A stretch of 60,139 bases of DNA. Origin: a virus. The translations under genes and the position numbers were made by a program. Positions 38,642 to 48,100 of the stretch are shown here, one piece after another (position 1 is the first letter of the stretch; each line of letters opens with the position of its first letter). The notes under the pieces are model-generated. The model was not told where the DNA came from. It did not search any database and was given only the letters and a program-made list of their open reading frames with translations. The stretch lies in the IMG/VR virus record IMGVR_UViG_3300010885_037196, positions 1-60,139 of that record; one strand, written 5' to 3'.

Positions 38642-39229
38642 TTATGACATAAAGATACGAATTGTATAAACAATTTCGATAACACGATTTAATGATTTTT
38701 GTACTGGATGAAAGATAACATGAGAAATCAATTTACCATTACCTTCGATAGCACTAAAGCCTTTCAATCCTAGCTCATCAAATACAAACGTTCCATTTGT
38801 ATTTGTTGTATAGTCGAATGCATCTTGCCCAGAAGGTTCTGAATTTTCAAGGGTACACGTAATTACCATATCGGTATAAGTCATGCCTTGTGTATGCTGA
38901 ACTAAGATATTATTATTAGTAGTATTAATATTTGCCGATGATAGGCTATTAACAACTTTTCTATATGTTTGATTATATAGTTGCGCAGTTTCTCCTGTTA
39001 CATTAGGTGGAAAATATGTTACCGCCCCAATTCCAGATACAGTAGAAGCTCCATTTCCAAAAACCATTTCGAAAATATTTCCATTCGTGCGACCGGAAAG
39101 ACTAAGTGCAATCGATTCACTCATATTTTCAAAATGTATGGCATTAAACTTATCTATTAATACTTCTCCAGTAGTTTTATCTCGAATGAGAACATGTCCT
39201 TGAAACTTACTGCTCAGTTTTTCGTTCAT
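38642..39229 (-). CDS. Fibre-cluster structural protein
   Basis: A 195-residue protein starting with GHVLIRDKTTGEVLIDKFNAIHFENMS, a stretch I associate with small virion proteins beside fibre genes in T4-like phages. The rest is beta-rich without a catalytic motif. The same GHxxIRDKxTxExL stretch occurs in the 52-codon gene just upstream, with which it overlaps by 23 bases in another frame. Confidence 0.65.
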   Translation of the reverse strand: MNEKLSSKFQGHVLIRDKTTGEVLIDKFNAIHFENMSESIALSLSGRTNGNIFEMVFGNGASTVSGIGAVTYFPPNVTGETAQLYNQTYRKVVNSLSSANINTTNNNILVQHTQGMTYTDMVITCTLENSEPSGQDAFDYTTNTNGTFVFDELGLKGFSAIEGNGKLISHVIFHPVQKSLNRVIEIVYTIRIFMS

Positions 39230-39365
39230 CGTTAATCCCTAATTTCTGTATCTGTTTTAAATTGTCCTGCGTACTTACCAATAATTCGTTTGTGTCCTTA
39301 TCTCTTATCACGAGATGTCCTACAACTTTAACACTAGTATTTTCGTCTGGATTTTTATCTGACAT
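39207..39365 (-). CDS. 52-codon gene, short relative of the following fibre-cluster protein
   Basis: ATG at 39365, stop at 39207-39209. GHLVIRDKDTNELL matches GHVLIRDKTTGEVL of the 195-residue protein behind it, after which the two diverge and this one ends. A GATAAATA late octamer lies 22 bases upstream. It is either a functional short protein, the remnant of a tandem duplication, or a coupling leader peptide. Confidence 0.6.
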   Translation of the reverse strand: MSDKNPDENTSVKVVGHLVIRDKDTNELLVSTQDNLKQIQKLGINDERKTEQ

Positions 39366-39387
39366 AATATCTCTCTATTTACTGTAA

Positions 39388-39395
39388 TATTTATC
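39388..39395 (-). promoter_or_regulatory. Late promoter variant (GATAAATA)
   Basis: The minus strand reads GATAAATA 22 bases in front of the 52-codon gene and would drive the fibre genes 39365 down to 36628. Confidence 0.55.
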
Positions 39396-39415
39396 ATAGG
39401 TTTTTATTCTTTAAT

Positions 39416-42400
39416 TTATATGCCATAATAAGGAATAACCACATTATGATATGAGGATAAATCTGAATTTGATAACGGGTTATCCCAATATATTATTTCA
39501 GATATATTTGCATCTAAGAAATAAGAACTTTGCTGTTGACCACCAATTTTTGGGAAACCTCCTATATATGAATTATTTGTAGTAGGATATGGATATCTCG
39601 TATCTCCGCTAATATCAAAATTACTATCAAATGACATAACTAACGTGTCGGACAGAATATTATTATTATATGTTTTTGCTGAAATAATACCACCAAGAGC
39701 TTCTACTCCGGTATTTGACATAAAGGTTAGGGCATGAGCGGTTGTTCCAACCGAGAATGTTGCGGAAACTTTTGGAGAATTGCCGACCAGTGAAGGATTG
39801 CCCGATGTATTAAAGAATATACCAATTGGTGGATTATTTCCCTTAGACGACGGTTCTCCAATCGCAATAGAACCAAATGCCATATCAGCACTATTAGAAT
39901 TAAGTTTTATTACTGAACTCATAGTAAATGGTCCAGTAAACATAGCATAATCAAATGTTAACATATCTGAATTATTCGCCGCAAATCTAATAGATGGCTG
40001 GCCTTTTAACTTAATTATGGAATTATCTGTATATATGATCGGGCGATTATATCCGGTTTTAACATATGCATGATATCCGTTTCCAGATTGATCATACCAT
40101 TTGTTTACTAGACCAATACTTGTACCACAGAATTTTTGAATAGATTCAACGTCTAACACGCCAGATATGAAATATATATTTAATACGGAGTTGTCAGAAG
40201 TTCTTAACACTTGCAAGCATGGGCCTGTATAATTGTCTATAACTTTTCTAGTGGAGAATACAATTTTTGGTTTTGAAAGTACGGCTTTTTTTGGTATTAT
40301 CACATCTTCATATAATTTTATAACGGCAAAACTGTTTCCGCCGCATGATCCAGGAATACTTAAATCACCATTGCTACTATTTCCGCCAAGAGAAACACCA
40401 TTTTCTGGATAATTTGCATCTTGAGTAAATGGTCCTGCCAATGTTATTCCAGAAATAGAAGTATTGCTTACATAACCAGAGCCGCCTCCGCCTGCGCGGG
40501 AGATTCCGCCTGCTCCGCCATAATATCCACCACCACCACCTGCTCCGGACGATGCGTTACCGACAGGTTCAAAGCCGTTGCCGCCATGCAGGTAACCACC
40601 TTGATGATTAGGATATGTTGTATTTAACGGAATATTTACAGAAGAACTTGAGTTGTTATCTAATATTACATATCCACCGCTACTTTGTGATCCAGATGAT
40701 CCTATACCTATCAATGGTATTGTCGTCATCGCAGCCCCAGTTTTCCCGCCTCCATGTGTATTTCCGTCAGTTCTAACCGCATCGGTAATTCCACCAGCGC
40801 CACCGGCCACTGCCACAATTGCGTTATTGATCCATAGACGAGATGATCCTCCGCCTCCGCCAAATCCCAAACCACCATCGCCCCCATCCGGCCAACCACC
40901 ACTACCGGCAGTTTGTGGATAAAGATCGCTATTAGTTGGAGAGAATCCCTGTGAACCCGTTTTACCAATTTCTATTTTTATATCATCTCCTGGATTGACT
41001 GAGAAAATAGCGTTTGTAAAACCACCACTACCACCAGCGTGATACCAATATCCAGAAGATGCTCCTCCCCAAAGCTTCACTTGTAATGTATTAACTCCTT
41101 CAGGGACTGTACCAGTATAAGTTCTTGGTAGGCTCATAGTGGTCGTGCCATTAGAGAAATTTACTGGAATAGTTTCGCCATCAATGTCTAGAGGTGAACA
41201 AACCTGAAGTGGATTCTTTGCCGCGAATGTTACAGAAAACGTTTGAGATTGTTTTACCATAAAATTAGAACCCGTTGATGTTGCATCAACTATAAAGCTA
41301 TATGTATCAGCAATTGGGTATTTTAATGGGGGTAACGAGGCAGAAAATACACCATCGCTCGATACTGCAAAGCTTGATGGCAAATTGCTATTTTTTGAAC
41401 TCAAGGAATAAGTTATCACATGATCATGATTTTGTTGAGCAACCAAAGAATTAGAATAATTTATAGAACCAGAAAATTCTATTACTCCCAAGTTTGAATT
41501 TGAAATCCATGTTATTTTTTCTGGAGATAGAACTGATATAGCAAATTGACGAGAAATTGAATTTCCATTTGTAGTCGCATTTGCCACAAAAGAATAAGTA
41601 GTATCCGCAGAAACTGCATTAGCAATTCCAGTTATCGTTCCATTTCTATTCAATTGAAGACCATTTGGTAAATTGCCGCTATACTTTCTATATGATATTT
41701 TTTTACCTAATGAATCACTAGCTAGTATTCGAGAATTAACTGTGGTTCCTGATGAGACGGTAAATAACGATCCTTCGGACGTGATCCATTGAAACTGCTC
41801 CGTAGCTATTGGATTTTGTCCGTATGATCCAACTAAGGCATCTCTCAACGGGCTACCAATTGGATGATATACACCACGAGATTGGCACAAGAATATATCA
41901 ACACCGGTTAATGGAGGAGTAACAAACTCAACTATTACCCCATTCGTAGTAAGAGTAGTAGTGTAATCAATATCTTTAAATTTAGGAACTAGTTTATTAT
42001 ATCCAGTATATTGATCTATATAGGACGTAGTGCCATTTGAATCAATATATTGATATCCATTATCTTTAATTGGAACTTTATTTGAATCTAATGGAACGGT
42101 AAATAGATATACTTCTATGTTATCAGTAGAAGTCAATTCTGGCATAAGGAATGACTTATTTCCTGTTCCATTATTTTGTCCTTGTCCTACCAATTTAACC
42201 ACGGTTCTCTGTTCTTGTCCAATTCTTGTCCCACGAGTACCTCTTCTAAGTTGAGAAAGATTTACTGTTCCGTTAGCATTCATTGTATAATTAAAATATT
42301 CAATTCTTTCATTATTAACCCAAACTGCTCCAGGATGGGTTACGGTAGATACTATTTCTGAGTTTATTGAATCTTTATATGTATATTCTTCCCGTGGAGG

Positions 42401-44737
42401 AGTAAATGGAAATACACCATCTGTATATGGCTGTATTAATAATGAATCTGAGTTAGAATAAACGTCTGATAACAGAGTTGCCCCGACATCTACGAGTAGA
42501 GTATTCTCCCATGCATCATTTCTGATAACAAAGATAGGTCGTTCAATTATAGAATTGGCATTTTGTATTCTTTGTACAGTAGTTGTAATCTCTTGAACAT
42601 GCCCGATGTCTAATCTAACATCATCTAATGGACGAGTATCGTAATCTCCAACATTATATGGAGCCATTAGATCAGGGGAGGGCAGTGCTTGAGACATTGT
42701 ATATGAATTAGAAAAAACATCATCCATTACGAAAAAATTAACAGATTCGTTGGGGTGCGTTACTATCAATTCCTCTGGTCTATTTTTATCTATTTTAGGG
42801 TCCATCAATCCATAATGGCGTGTGTTTGGATTTAATGTTTCATCAGAAACTATTCCGGTATAGTTTCCATCAATATCATAATCTCGAACAGAATTATTTG
42901 AAAGATTTCCACCATCCACCATATTAGCTTTAAAATCCAAACCAAGAAGCTGCCTTAGATTTTTTTCGGCGGTGATCGGGCCTTGTTTGGTTGGATCATA
43001 AAATTGTTGAATACGGTCGGCAGCAAGATTTTTCGTTAAATTTTGTTTAACTGAAACATAAATCAAATCTCCATTTTTGAGATTTAAATTTGTCTTAATC
43101 GAAATCGTTTTTCCAGAGATAACATATTTTGTATTATCAATTTTATTACCATTTGCGAAAACTTCTACAATATAATTCTCAAGTGGCTTATTGAAATTTA
43201 AAACAAAATCCCGCTTATTAGCCAAAGAGCCACTAGTAGTATAATTAAATTGTTCTTCATAAATCTTAGGCATATGGTCTATTCGATCATATATCTGCTT
43301 TATTTTAATATTAAAGTTTAGAACAGAAACAGTAGTTACCGCATTATCAATCGGTGGAGCTAAAACCTGATCAAAATTTCTTATAACAACTCTATAGGGT
43401 TTTATCTCTGTAATATAATTTTTTAAATTTGTAATATTATCTATTGGCTGGATAGGAGTTTGGGACAGTGCTTGGTTATATCCGCCAATATTCATAAAAG
43501 ATGTTTTGAATGCCCAATCAACTTGATCTTGCTGAGTATGGATGAAATTTAATACACTAAAAAATAATTCGTTTAATTCTATATTTTTTAATACAGGAAT
43601 ATCTCGCAACATTTCAAAAATAACGCGAAATTCCCAACTACCGTCTCTATTAGGAAAATTTTCAATATCCGAAAGTTTTATAGGATCAAATCCAATTCTA
43701 GGTCTTTTGATTTTGTCATAAAATTTAGAAGATACTTGAATTGTTCCATCTTTTCTGGCGACCACTCTCCAATACGGATTTAAAGGATCGGTCGTAATAT
43801 ATTGTGTCCAATTCCATTTAATACTTCTATTTGGATTAAGTTTATCACTACCATCATCATCTATTTTTACAAATGGCGTTTTTGGTTGAGATGTATTTGT
43901 AGGAGTTTCATTAGTGTCTCGATCTTTCGCCGTTTTATATGTCACAACTGGTGGAGAACTCTCCGAATATCCGGCTGCATACCAATCAGTTTTAGTCAAG
44001 AAATCCGAAGTATCATAGGTTTGGTATCGAACCAATTTAAATTTCTTATTATCTAAGTCTGGATCAGATGAGTCGGGTCCATAATATTGCCAAACAGTCC
44101 AAAAATTATGAGTTAGTGGTTCCCCGTCCACCAAAACGTATTCTCCTACATTAATTGGAATGGGAGAATTAATTAAAAGATTTCTTGCATCTAGAGTAGG
44201 AACCCGAAAATCATATGATTTTGCTAATTTAAAAATAGTATTAGGATTAGATGCGACATTAATAGCATTTGCAGTAATAGATAAATTTTCTACGGATGCT
44301 TCATAAATGCTCCATTGTGGCGCTTGCTGGTTACCAATGCCATTGATTAATACTCTAATTTTTTCATTATTCAATATTCTTGAATTAATTACTGGATCAA
44401 TTAAAAGACTATTTCTTTCTTCGATAGAAAAAACTTCAAATTCCCATAAGGTTTTTGGCGGTATAGGTTCAATATATCTAGTAAGTTCTGCTCTACGCCA
44501 AATCAAATATTCATCAATCGGTGTAACCGCATACATCGCCGCGACTTCATCTGGTCGGTCGTATGTTATCGAATTTGAATTGAAAATATAGTTTAACATT
44601 CCACAGAAAGAAATGCGAGCGTTCCATAATCCGTCCGAAGAATATGCAAACATGTTTTGTTCTGATAATATACCTACATTTCCACCATTAAAATATTCTG
44701 GAAAATTTGAAGGCATTGTCGCTGTGTTCTGAACCAT
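39416..44737 (-). CDS. Giant baseplate/fibre protein with Ig-like, glycine-rich and lectin-like domains
   Basis: A 1773-residue protein. Residues 1-900 resemble the middle of giant structural proteins of T4-like marine phages (WNARISFCGMLNYIF, TKTDWYAAGYS, QDQVDWAFKTSFMN, YITEIKPYRVVI). Two Ig-like repeats (about 1012-1172; GNLPNGLQLNRNGTITG) follow. Then a glycine-rich domain (about 1219-1469; VKLWGGASSGYWYHAGGSGG) and a C-terminal ConA/arabinofuranosidase-like domain (1489-1773; NYTGPCLQVLRTSDNSV, WYDQSGNGYHAY). The C-terminal half looks like a receptor-binding tip on a structural base. A CCTAAATA octamer lies 28 bases in front of the ATG. Confidence 0.75.
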   Translation of the reverse strand: MVQNTATMPSNFPEYFNGGNVGILSEQNMFAYSSDGLWNARISFCGMLNYIFNSNSITYDRPDEVAAMYAVTPIDEYLIWRRAELTRYIEPIPPKTLWEFEVFSIEERNSLLIDPVINSRILNNEKIRVLINGIGNQQAPQWSIYEASVENLSITANAINVASNPNTIFKLAKSYDFRVPTLDARNLLINSPIPINVGEYVLVDGEPLTHNFWTVWQYYGPDSSDPDLDNKKFKLVRYQTYDTSDFLTKTDWYAAGYSESSPPVVTYKTAKDRDTNETPTNTSQPKTPFVKIDDDGSDKLNPNRSIKWNWTQYITTDPLNPYWRVVARKDGTIQVSSKFYDKIKRPRIGFDPIKLSDIENFPNRDGSWEFRVIFEMLRDIPVLKNIELNELFFSVLNFIHTQQDQVDWAFKTSFMNIGGYNQALSQTPIQPIDNITNLKNYITEIKPYRVVIRNFDQVLAPPIDNAVTTVSVLNFNIKIKQIYDRIDHMPKIYEEQFNYTTSGSLANKRDFVLNFNKPLENYIVEVFANGNKIDNTKYVISGKTISIKTNLNLKNGDLIYVSVKQNLTKNLAADRIQQFYDPTKQGPITAEKNLRQLLGLDFKANMVDGGNLSNNSVRDYDIDGNYTGIVSDETLNPNTRHYGLMDPKIDKNRPEELIVTHPNESVNFFVMDDVFSNSYTMSQALPSPDLMAPYNVGDYDTRPLDDVRLDIGHVQEITTTVQRIQNANSIIERPIFVIRNDAWENTLLVDVGATLLSDVYSNSDSLLIQPYTDGVFPFTPPREEYTYKDSINSEIVSTVTHPGAVWVNNERIEYFNYTMNANGTVNLSQLRRGTRGTRIGQEQRTVVKLVGQGQNNGTGNKSFLMPELTSTDNIEVYLFTVPLDSNKVPIKDNGYQYIDSNGTTSYIDQYTGYNKLVPKFKDIDYTTTLTTNGVIVEFVTPPLTGVDIFLCQSRGVYHPIGSPLRDALVGSYGQNPIATEQFQWITSEGSLFTVSSGTTVNSRILASDSLGKKISYRKYSGNLPNGLQLNRNGTITGIANAVSADTTYSFVANATTNGNSISRQFAISVLSPEKITWISNSNLGVIEFSGSINYSNSLVAQQNHDHVITYSLSSKNSNLPSSFAVSSDGVFSASLPPLKYPIADTYSFIVDATSTGSNFMVKQSQTFSVTFAAKNPLQVCSPLDIDGETIPVNFSNGTTTMSLPRTYTGTVPEGVNTLQVKLWGGASSGYWYHAGGSGGFTNAIFSVNPGDDIKIEIGKTGSQGFSPTNSDLYPQTAGSGGWPDGGDGGLGFGGGGGSSRLWINNAIVAVAGGAGGITDAVRTDGNTHGGGKTGAAMTTIPLIGIGSSGSQSSGGYVILDNNSSSSVNIPLNTTYPNHQGGYLHGGNGFEPVGNASSGAGGGGGYYGGAGGISRAGGGGSGYVSNTSISGITLAGPFTQDANYPENGVSLGGNSSNGDLSIPGSCGGNSFAVIKLYEDVIIPKKAVLSKPKIVFSTRKVIDNYTGPCLQVLRTSDNSVLNIYFISGVLDVESIQKFCGTSIGLVNKWYDQSGNGYHAYVKTGYNRPIIYTDNSIIKLKGQPSIRFAANNSDMLTFDYAMFTGPFTMSSVIKLNSNSADMAFGSIAIGEPSSKGNNPPIGIFFNTSGNPSLVGNSPKVSATFSVGTTAHALTFMSNTGVEALGGIISAKTYNNNILSDTLVMSFDSNFDISGDTRYPYPTTNNSYIGGFPKIGGQQQSSYFLDANISEIIYWDNPLSNSDLSSYHNVVIPYYGI

Positions 44738-44765
44738 TATTCTTTCACGGAATTAAACTATCATA

Positions 44766-44773
44766 TATTTAGG
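44766..44773 (-). promoter_or_regulatory. Late promoter variant (CCTAAATA) for the 1773-codon gene
   Basis: The minus strand reads CCTAAATA 28 bases in front of the ATG at 44737. It lies back to back with the sigma70-like promoter at 44812 on the plus strand. Confidence 0.6.
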
Positions 44774-44811
44774 CACATATTAAGGACATATATTACCTTT
44801 ATTCGTTTTAC

Positions 44812-44839
44812 TTGACAATTTAAAATTTAATAGTATACT
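44812..44839 (+). promoter_or_regulatory. Strong sigma70-like promoter
   Basis: Perfect TTGACA (44812-44817), 16-base spacer, TATACT (44834-44839). AGGAG at about 44863 and ATG 44875 follow. It serves a single small plus-strand gene inside a minus-strand late region. Confidence 0.8.
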
Positions 44840-44874
44840 TACAAGATATGAAACTAAAAAAGTAGGAGAATATC

Positions 44875-45141
44875 ATGTTCTTATATGATGAAAATAATGA
44901 AGTTACTAAAAATGTTACCCCCGTTAATGTTGATACACTTGCGCTAGTTCGTGCAATAGAAGACCTTCGTTCAACGAAAAAGGCTCTTGAAAAAGAGGAG
45001 GCAAATATTCCAATGTACACAGGCCAATATGATTCAATGGATTATATTGCGAATGAACAAAATGATTATAATATTGCAGTAAATGCATTTGGAGAAGCGT
45101 TACGAGATTTTATTTGGAAGACTTCTCCAAAAGGTCGGTAA
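44875..45141 (+). CDS. Small early-type protein of unknown function
   Basis: An 88-residue acidic, helical protein (VDTLALVRAIEDLRSTKKALEKEE; NDYNIAVNAFGEALRDFIW) without signal or membrane segment. It has its own TTGACA promoter, a good ribosome site and a palindrome behind it, and points against the flanking giant late genes. The layout suggests an early host-interaction gene. No family recognised. Confidence 0.75.
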   Translation: MFLYDENNEVTKNVTPVNVDTLALVRAIEDLRSTKKALEKEEANIPMYTGQYDSMDYIANEQNDYNIAVNAFGEALRDFIWKTSPKGR

Positions 45142-45156
45142 TACTATAAAAAGTTG

Positions 45157-45192
45157 TAATACCACGAAATATTTAAATATTTCGTGGTATTA
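45157..45192. terminator. Perfect 36-base palindrome between convergent genes
   Basis: TAATACCACGAAATATTT followed directly by its reverse complement. It lies 15 bases past the stop of the 88-codon gene and 6 bases past the stop of the 1416-codon gene on the other strand, fitting a bidirectional terminator. There is no strong T-run, so RNA-end protection is also possible. Confidence 0.65.
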
Positions 45193-45198
45193 TGCGAA

Positions 45199-48100
45199 TT
45201 AATATATAGTGATCGAGAATAATCGAGGAACTGGCGGCAAAATTCCGTCAGATACGTTTATATAAAAATTATAATCTATTCGCGGATTAACGTAAACAAT
45301 ATCTTGGCACGTTATGTCAAAAACTGCATTTGAATATGCATTAGTACCCAGTCTACTATCAGGCTCGCTGCGATTTACTCGAATTCTTCCTCTAGCAGAA
45401 GAATATTGAATATCCTGATTATTAAATCCAGTTCTAGGCGGAACGTACCATGTTGCAACAACATCATATGATTGTCCAACTATCCAAGAAGAAGTATCAA
45501 CCGAGTCGGTAGCATTACTGTATCCAAAACCACTTCTAGTTCCTAATGCTGGATTAAGTGTTTCATTAGCGACGGTTGTTCCATCAGCTAATACTGTGCC
45601 ATTAGCATAAATCGCATCGAACGCTGGTTTTAAATAGGACTTAATTCCGTTAGTTTCTGCCTTTATTTTTTTAACCGAATAAACTATTTTATACGTTGAT
45701 CCTACTTTTGGAACAAACGTATTATCCGAAGTAATAAATGGAGCGTCCCCGCTTCGGACGGCATTATAAATGGGGCCGTAATCATACATCTCCTTTGATC
45801 TAAAAACGACTTTATTGGTCAAAGTGTCTCTATAAACGGTATAATTAGGAGCAACATACCCCGCTGGGGCACCCATAGGAATAGGAAATGGGGACAAATT
45901 GGTAACAGAGGTGATTACATTAGCAAGAGCACCATCCCAATGCCCGTATGGATATGGTGGGCCGATAAGATACCATCCAGTTAATGCGCTCTGATCGACT
46001 GCATTTACTGGAGTTCCGGATATAAGACCACTAGACGATAGGGTCAATCCACTAGGCAAGGTAGACCCTAGGGCCAAGGAATACGTCAAAGGATCATTAT
46101 TTCGGTCACTGGCGGAACATTGTATTCCATTTCCATTATTAATTGGTTGATTTGCTATAAATTCTCCAATTTTTCCAGCGGCTGGGCTTATCCATTCTGG
46201 TGCATACTGTATAGAAACTGTTCCACTAAACGGTCTTTCTGCTGAAACTCCATTATTAGTTGCACGCATAGTAAAAGAATAGGATGATGTCGCATTAGTA
46301 AGAGTGCCAGAAATTACACCAGTAGCAGAATTTAAGTTAGTTCCTGCCGGTATACTACCCAAAACTATTGAATATATAGTCGATCCAACCGGATTGGCAA
46401 CCGATACGATTGGTATAAAACTATAAGCCGTTCCGCCCTTAGATGCCGGAAGAGCGCCTGCGGTTGGGCTATTCCAAGTTACTACTGTCGCTGCGCCAAT
46501 TACTCCAGAAAAGGATCGATCTGCTGAAATTCCATTATTGATAGCACGGATTTTGAAATTATAGCTCGATGATACATTTGGCACAGTTCCGGTAATAACG
46601 CCTGTATTTGGATTTAAAGCAGTTCCTGCGGGCAAAGTACCACTTTGTAAAGAATACACGGTTGTTCCAACTGGATTTTTAACAGATACATTCGAAATTA
46701 ACAGATATGTTGAGTTGCCTAAAATGGGACTTTGGGCACCTTCTGGGGGACTGACCCAAGTAACAGTAGTAGCTCCTTTTATTTTAATAGAAAATGATCT
46801 AGGAACTAATGGAAAAATATTATCTGTAACATTTAATGTGAACTTATAAGTAACATCAGTTTCAAAATATTTAACATCTTGATTAAGTATTTTGAAAACA
46901 GCATTCGAATACGGATATGTGCCAAAATTATCATCAGGATAACTTCGATTAATTCTTATTCTACCCCTAGCATATACATATTGTATACTAGGAGTCCATG
47001 TTACCGAAATATCATATGGTTGCCCTATTACCCAATTAGTTGTATCTATCATATCTATAGTTGAATTATACCCATATCCGGTTTTTGTTCCTTGAGCCGA
47101 TGCTAAAAGACCATTGGGGTCTTCGGCATCAAATGCTGGGCGGATGTAGGAAGTAATTCCGTTAGTTTCTTTAACTGTTTTTATAATTTTATATGTAACC
47201 GTGTATGGTATACCGATGGTTGGCATGAACGTACTATTTGTGGCGATAAACGGAGAATCGTATGGCTTTGTTTGAACAATCTCATAACCATTTTCCTGTA
47301 TAGTATAACCATTATCCTTGGCCGAGGCAGTTACTCGTATATCTCTTCCATCATAATGCCCATTACCTAAAGGTATTCCCACGATAATCCAAGATAAATT
47401 ACTTTGATTCGTCTGATTTACTATATTGATCGGAGTTCCACTTAATATACCGGTATTAGAATTTAATGTTAATCCATTTGGCAACGGCAAACTGTCTGGA
47501 GCGAGCGAATAAGTTAAGTTATCATTATTTCTATCAGTTGCAACAAACCTAAATGTTAATGGTTGGCCTTCTGGATAATCACCGATACTACTATTCGCAA
47601 CAGTTTGCCATACCGGAGGATATTGCGCAACAACTGTTCCATTAAATATTCGGTCAGCGGCTAGTTCATTATTGGTTGCGCGAATGGTGAACAATACATT
47701 TGTAGTTTCTGGTGGAGTAGTAAGGGATGGACTAGTTGTTGCTGGATTATTTAAAGTTCCTCCAATAATACCAGTATTTGTATTTAAACTAATTCCTGTT
47801 CCATTTGGCAATGCACCATTTGCTAGTGAAAATATAGTAGGACCGGATGGATTACTAACATATACATTTGATATTAATGAAAATGATGATCCACCTTTTA
47901 ACTGCCCAAGATCACTTGCGGGACTTATCCAAGAAATTGCTGTACTACGAGTAACTGTTCCAGAAAATGTGCAATCGGCACTTATGCCATTATTAGTAGC
48001 ACGCATTGTAAAGTTATAACTATATACAGAATTATTCAACGTTCCAATAATTTGTCCAGTGTATTCATTAAATGATGTTCCTAGCGGAACAGCACCAGAT

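Noticed and set aside
40653-40922. Proline-rich plus-strand frame
   Set aside because: Antisense of the glycine-rich domain of the 1773-codon gene.
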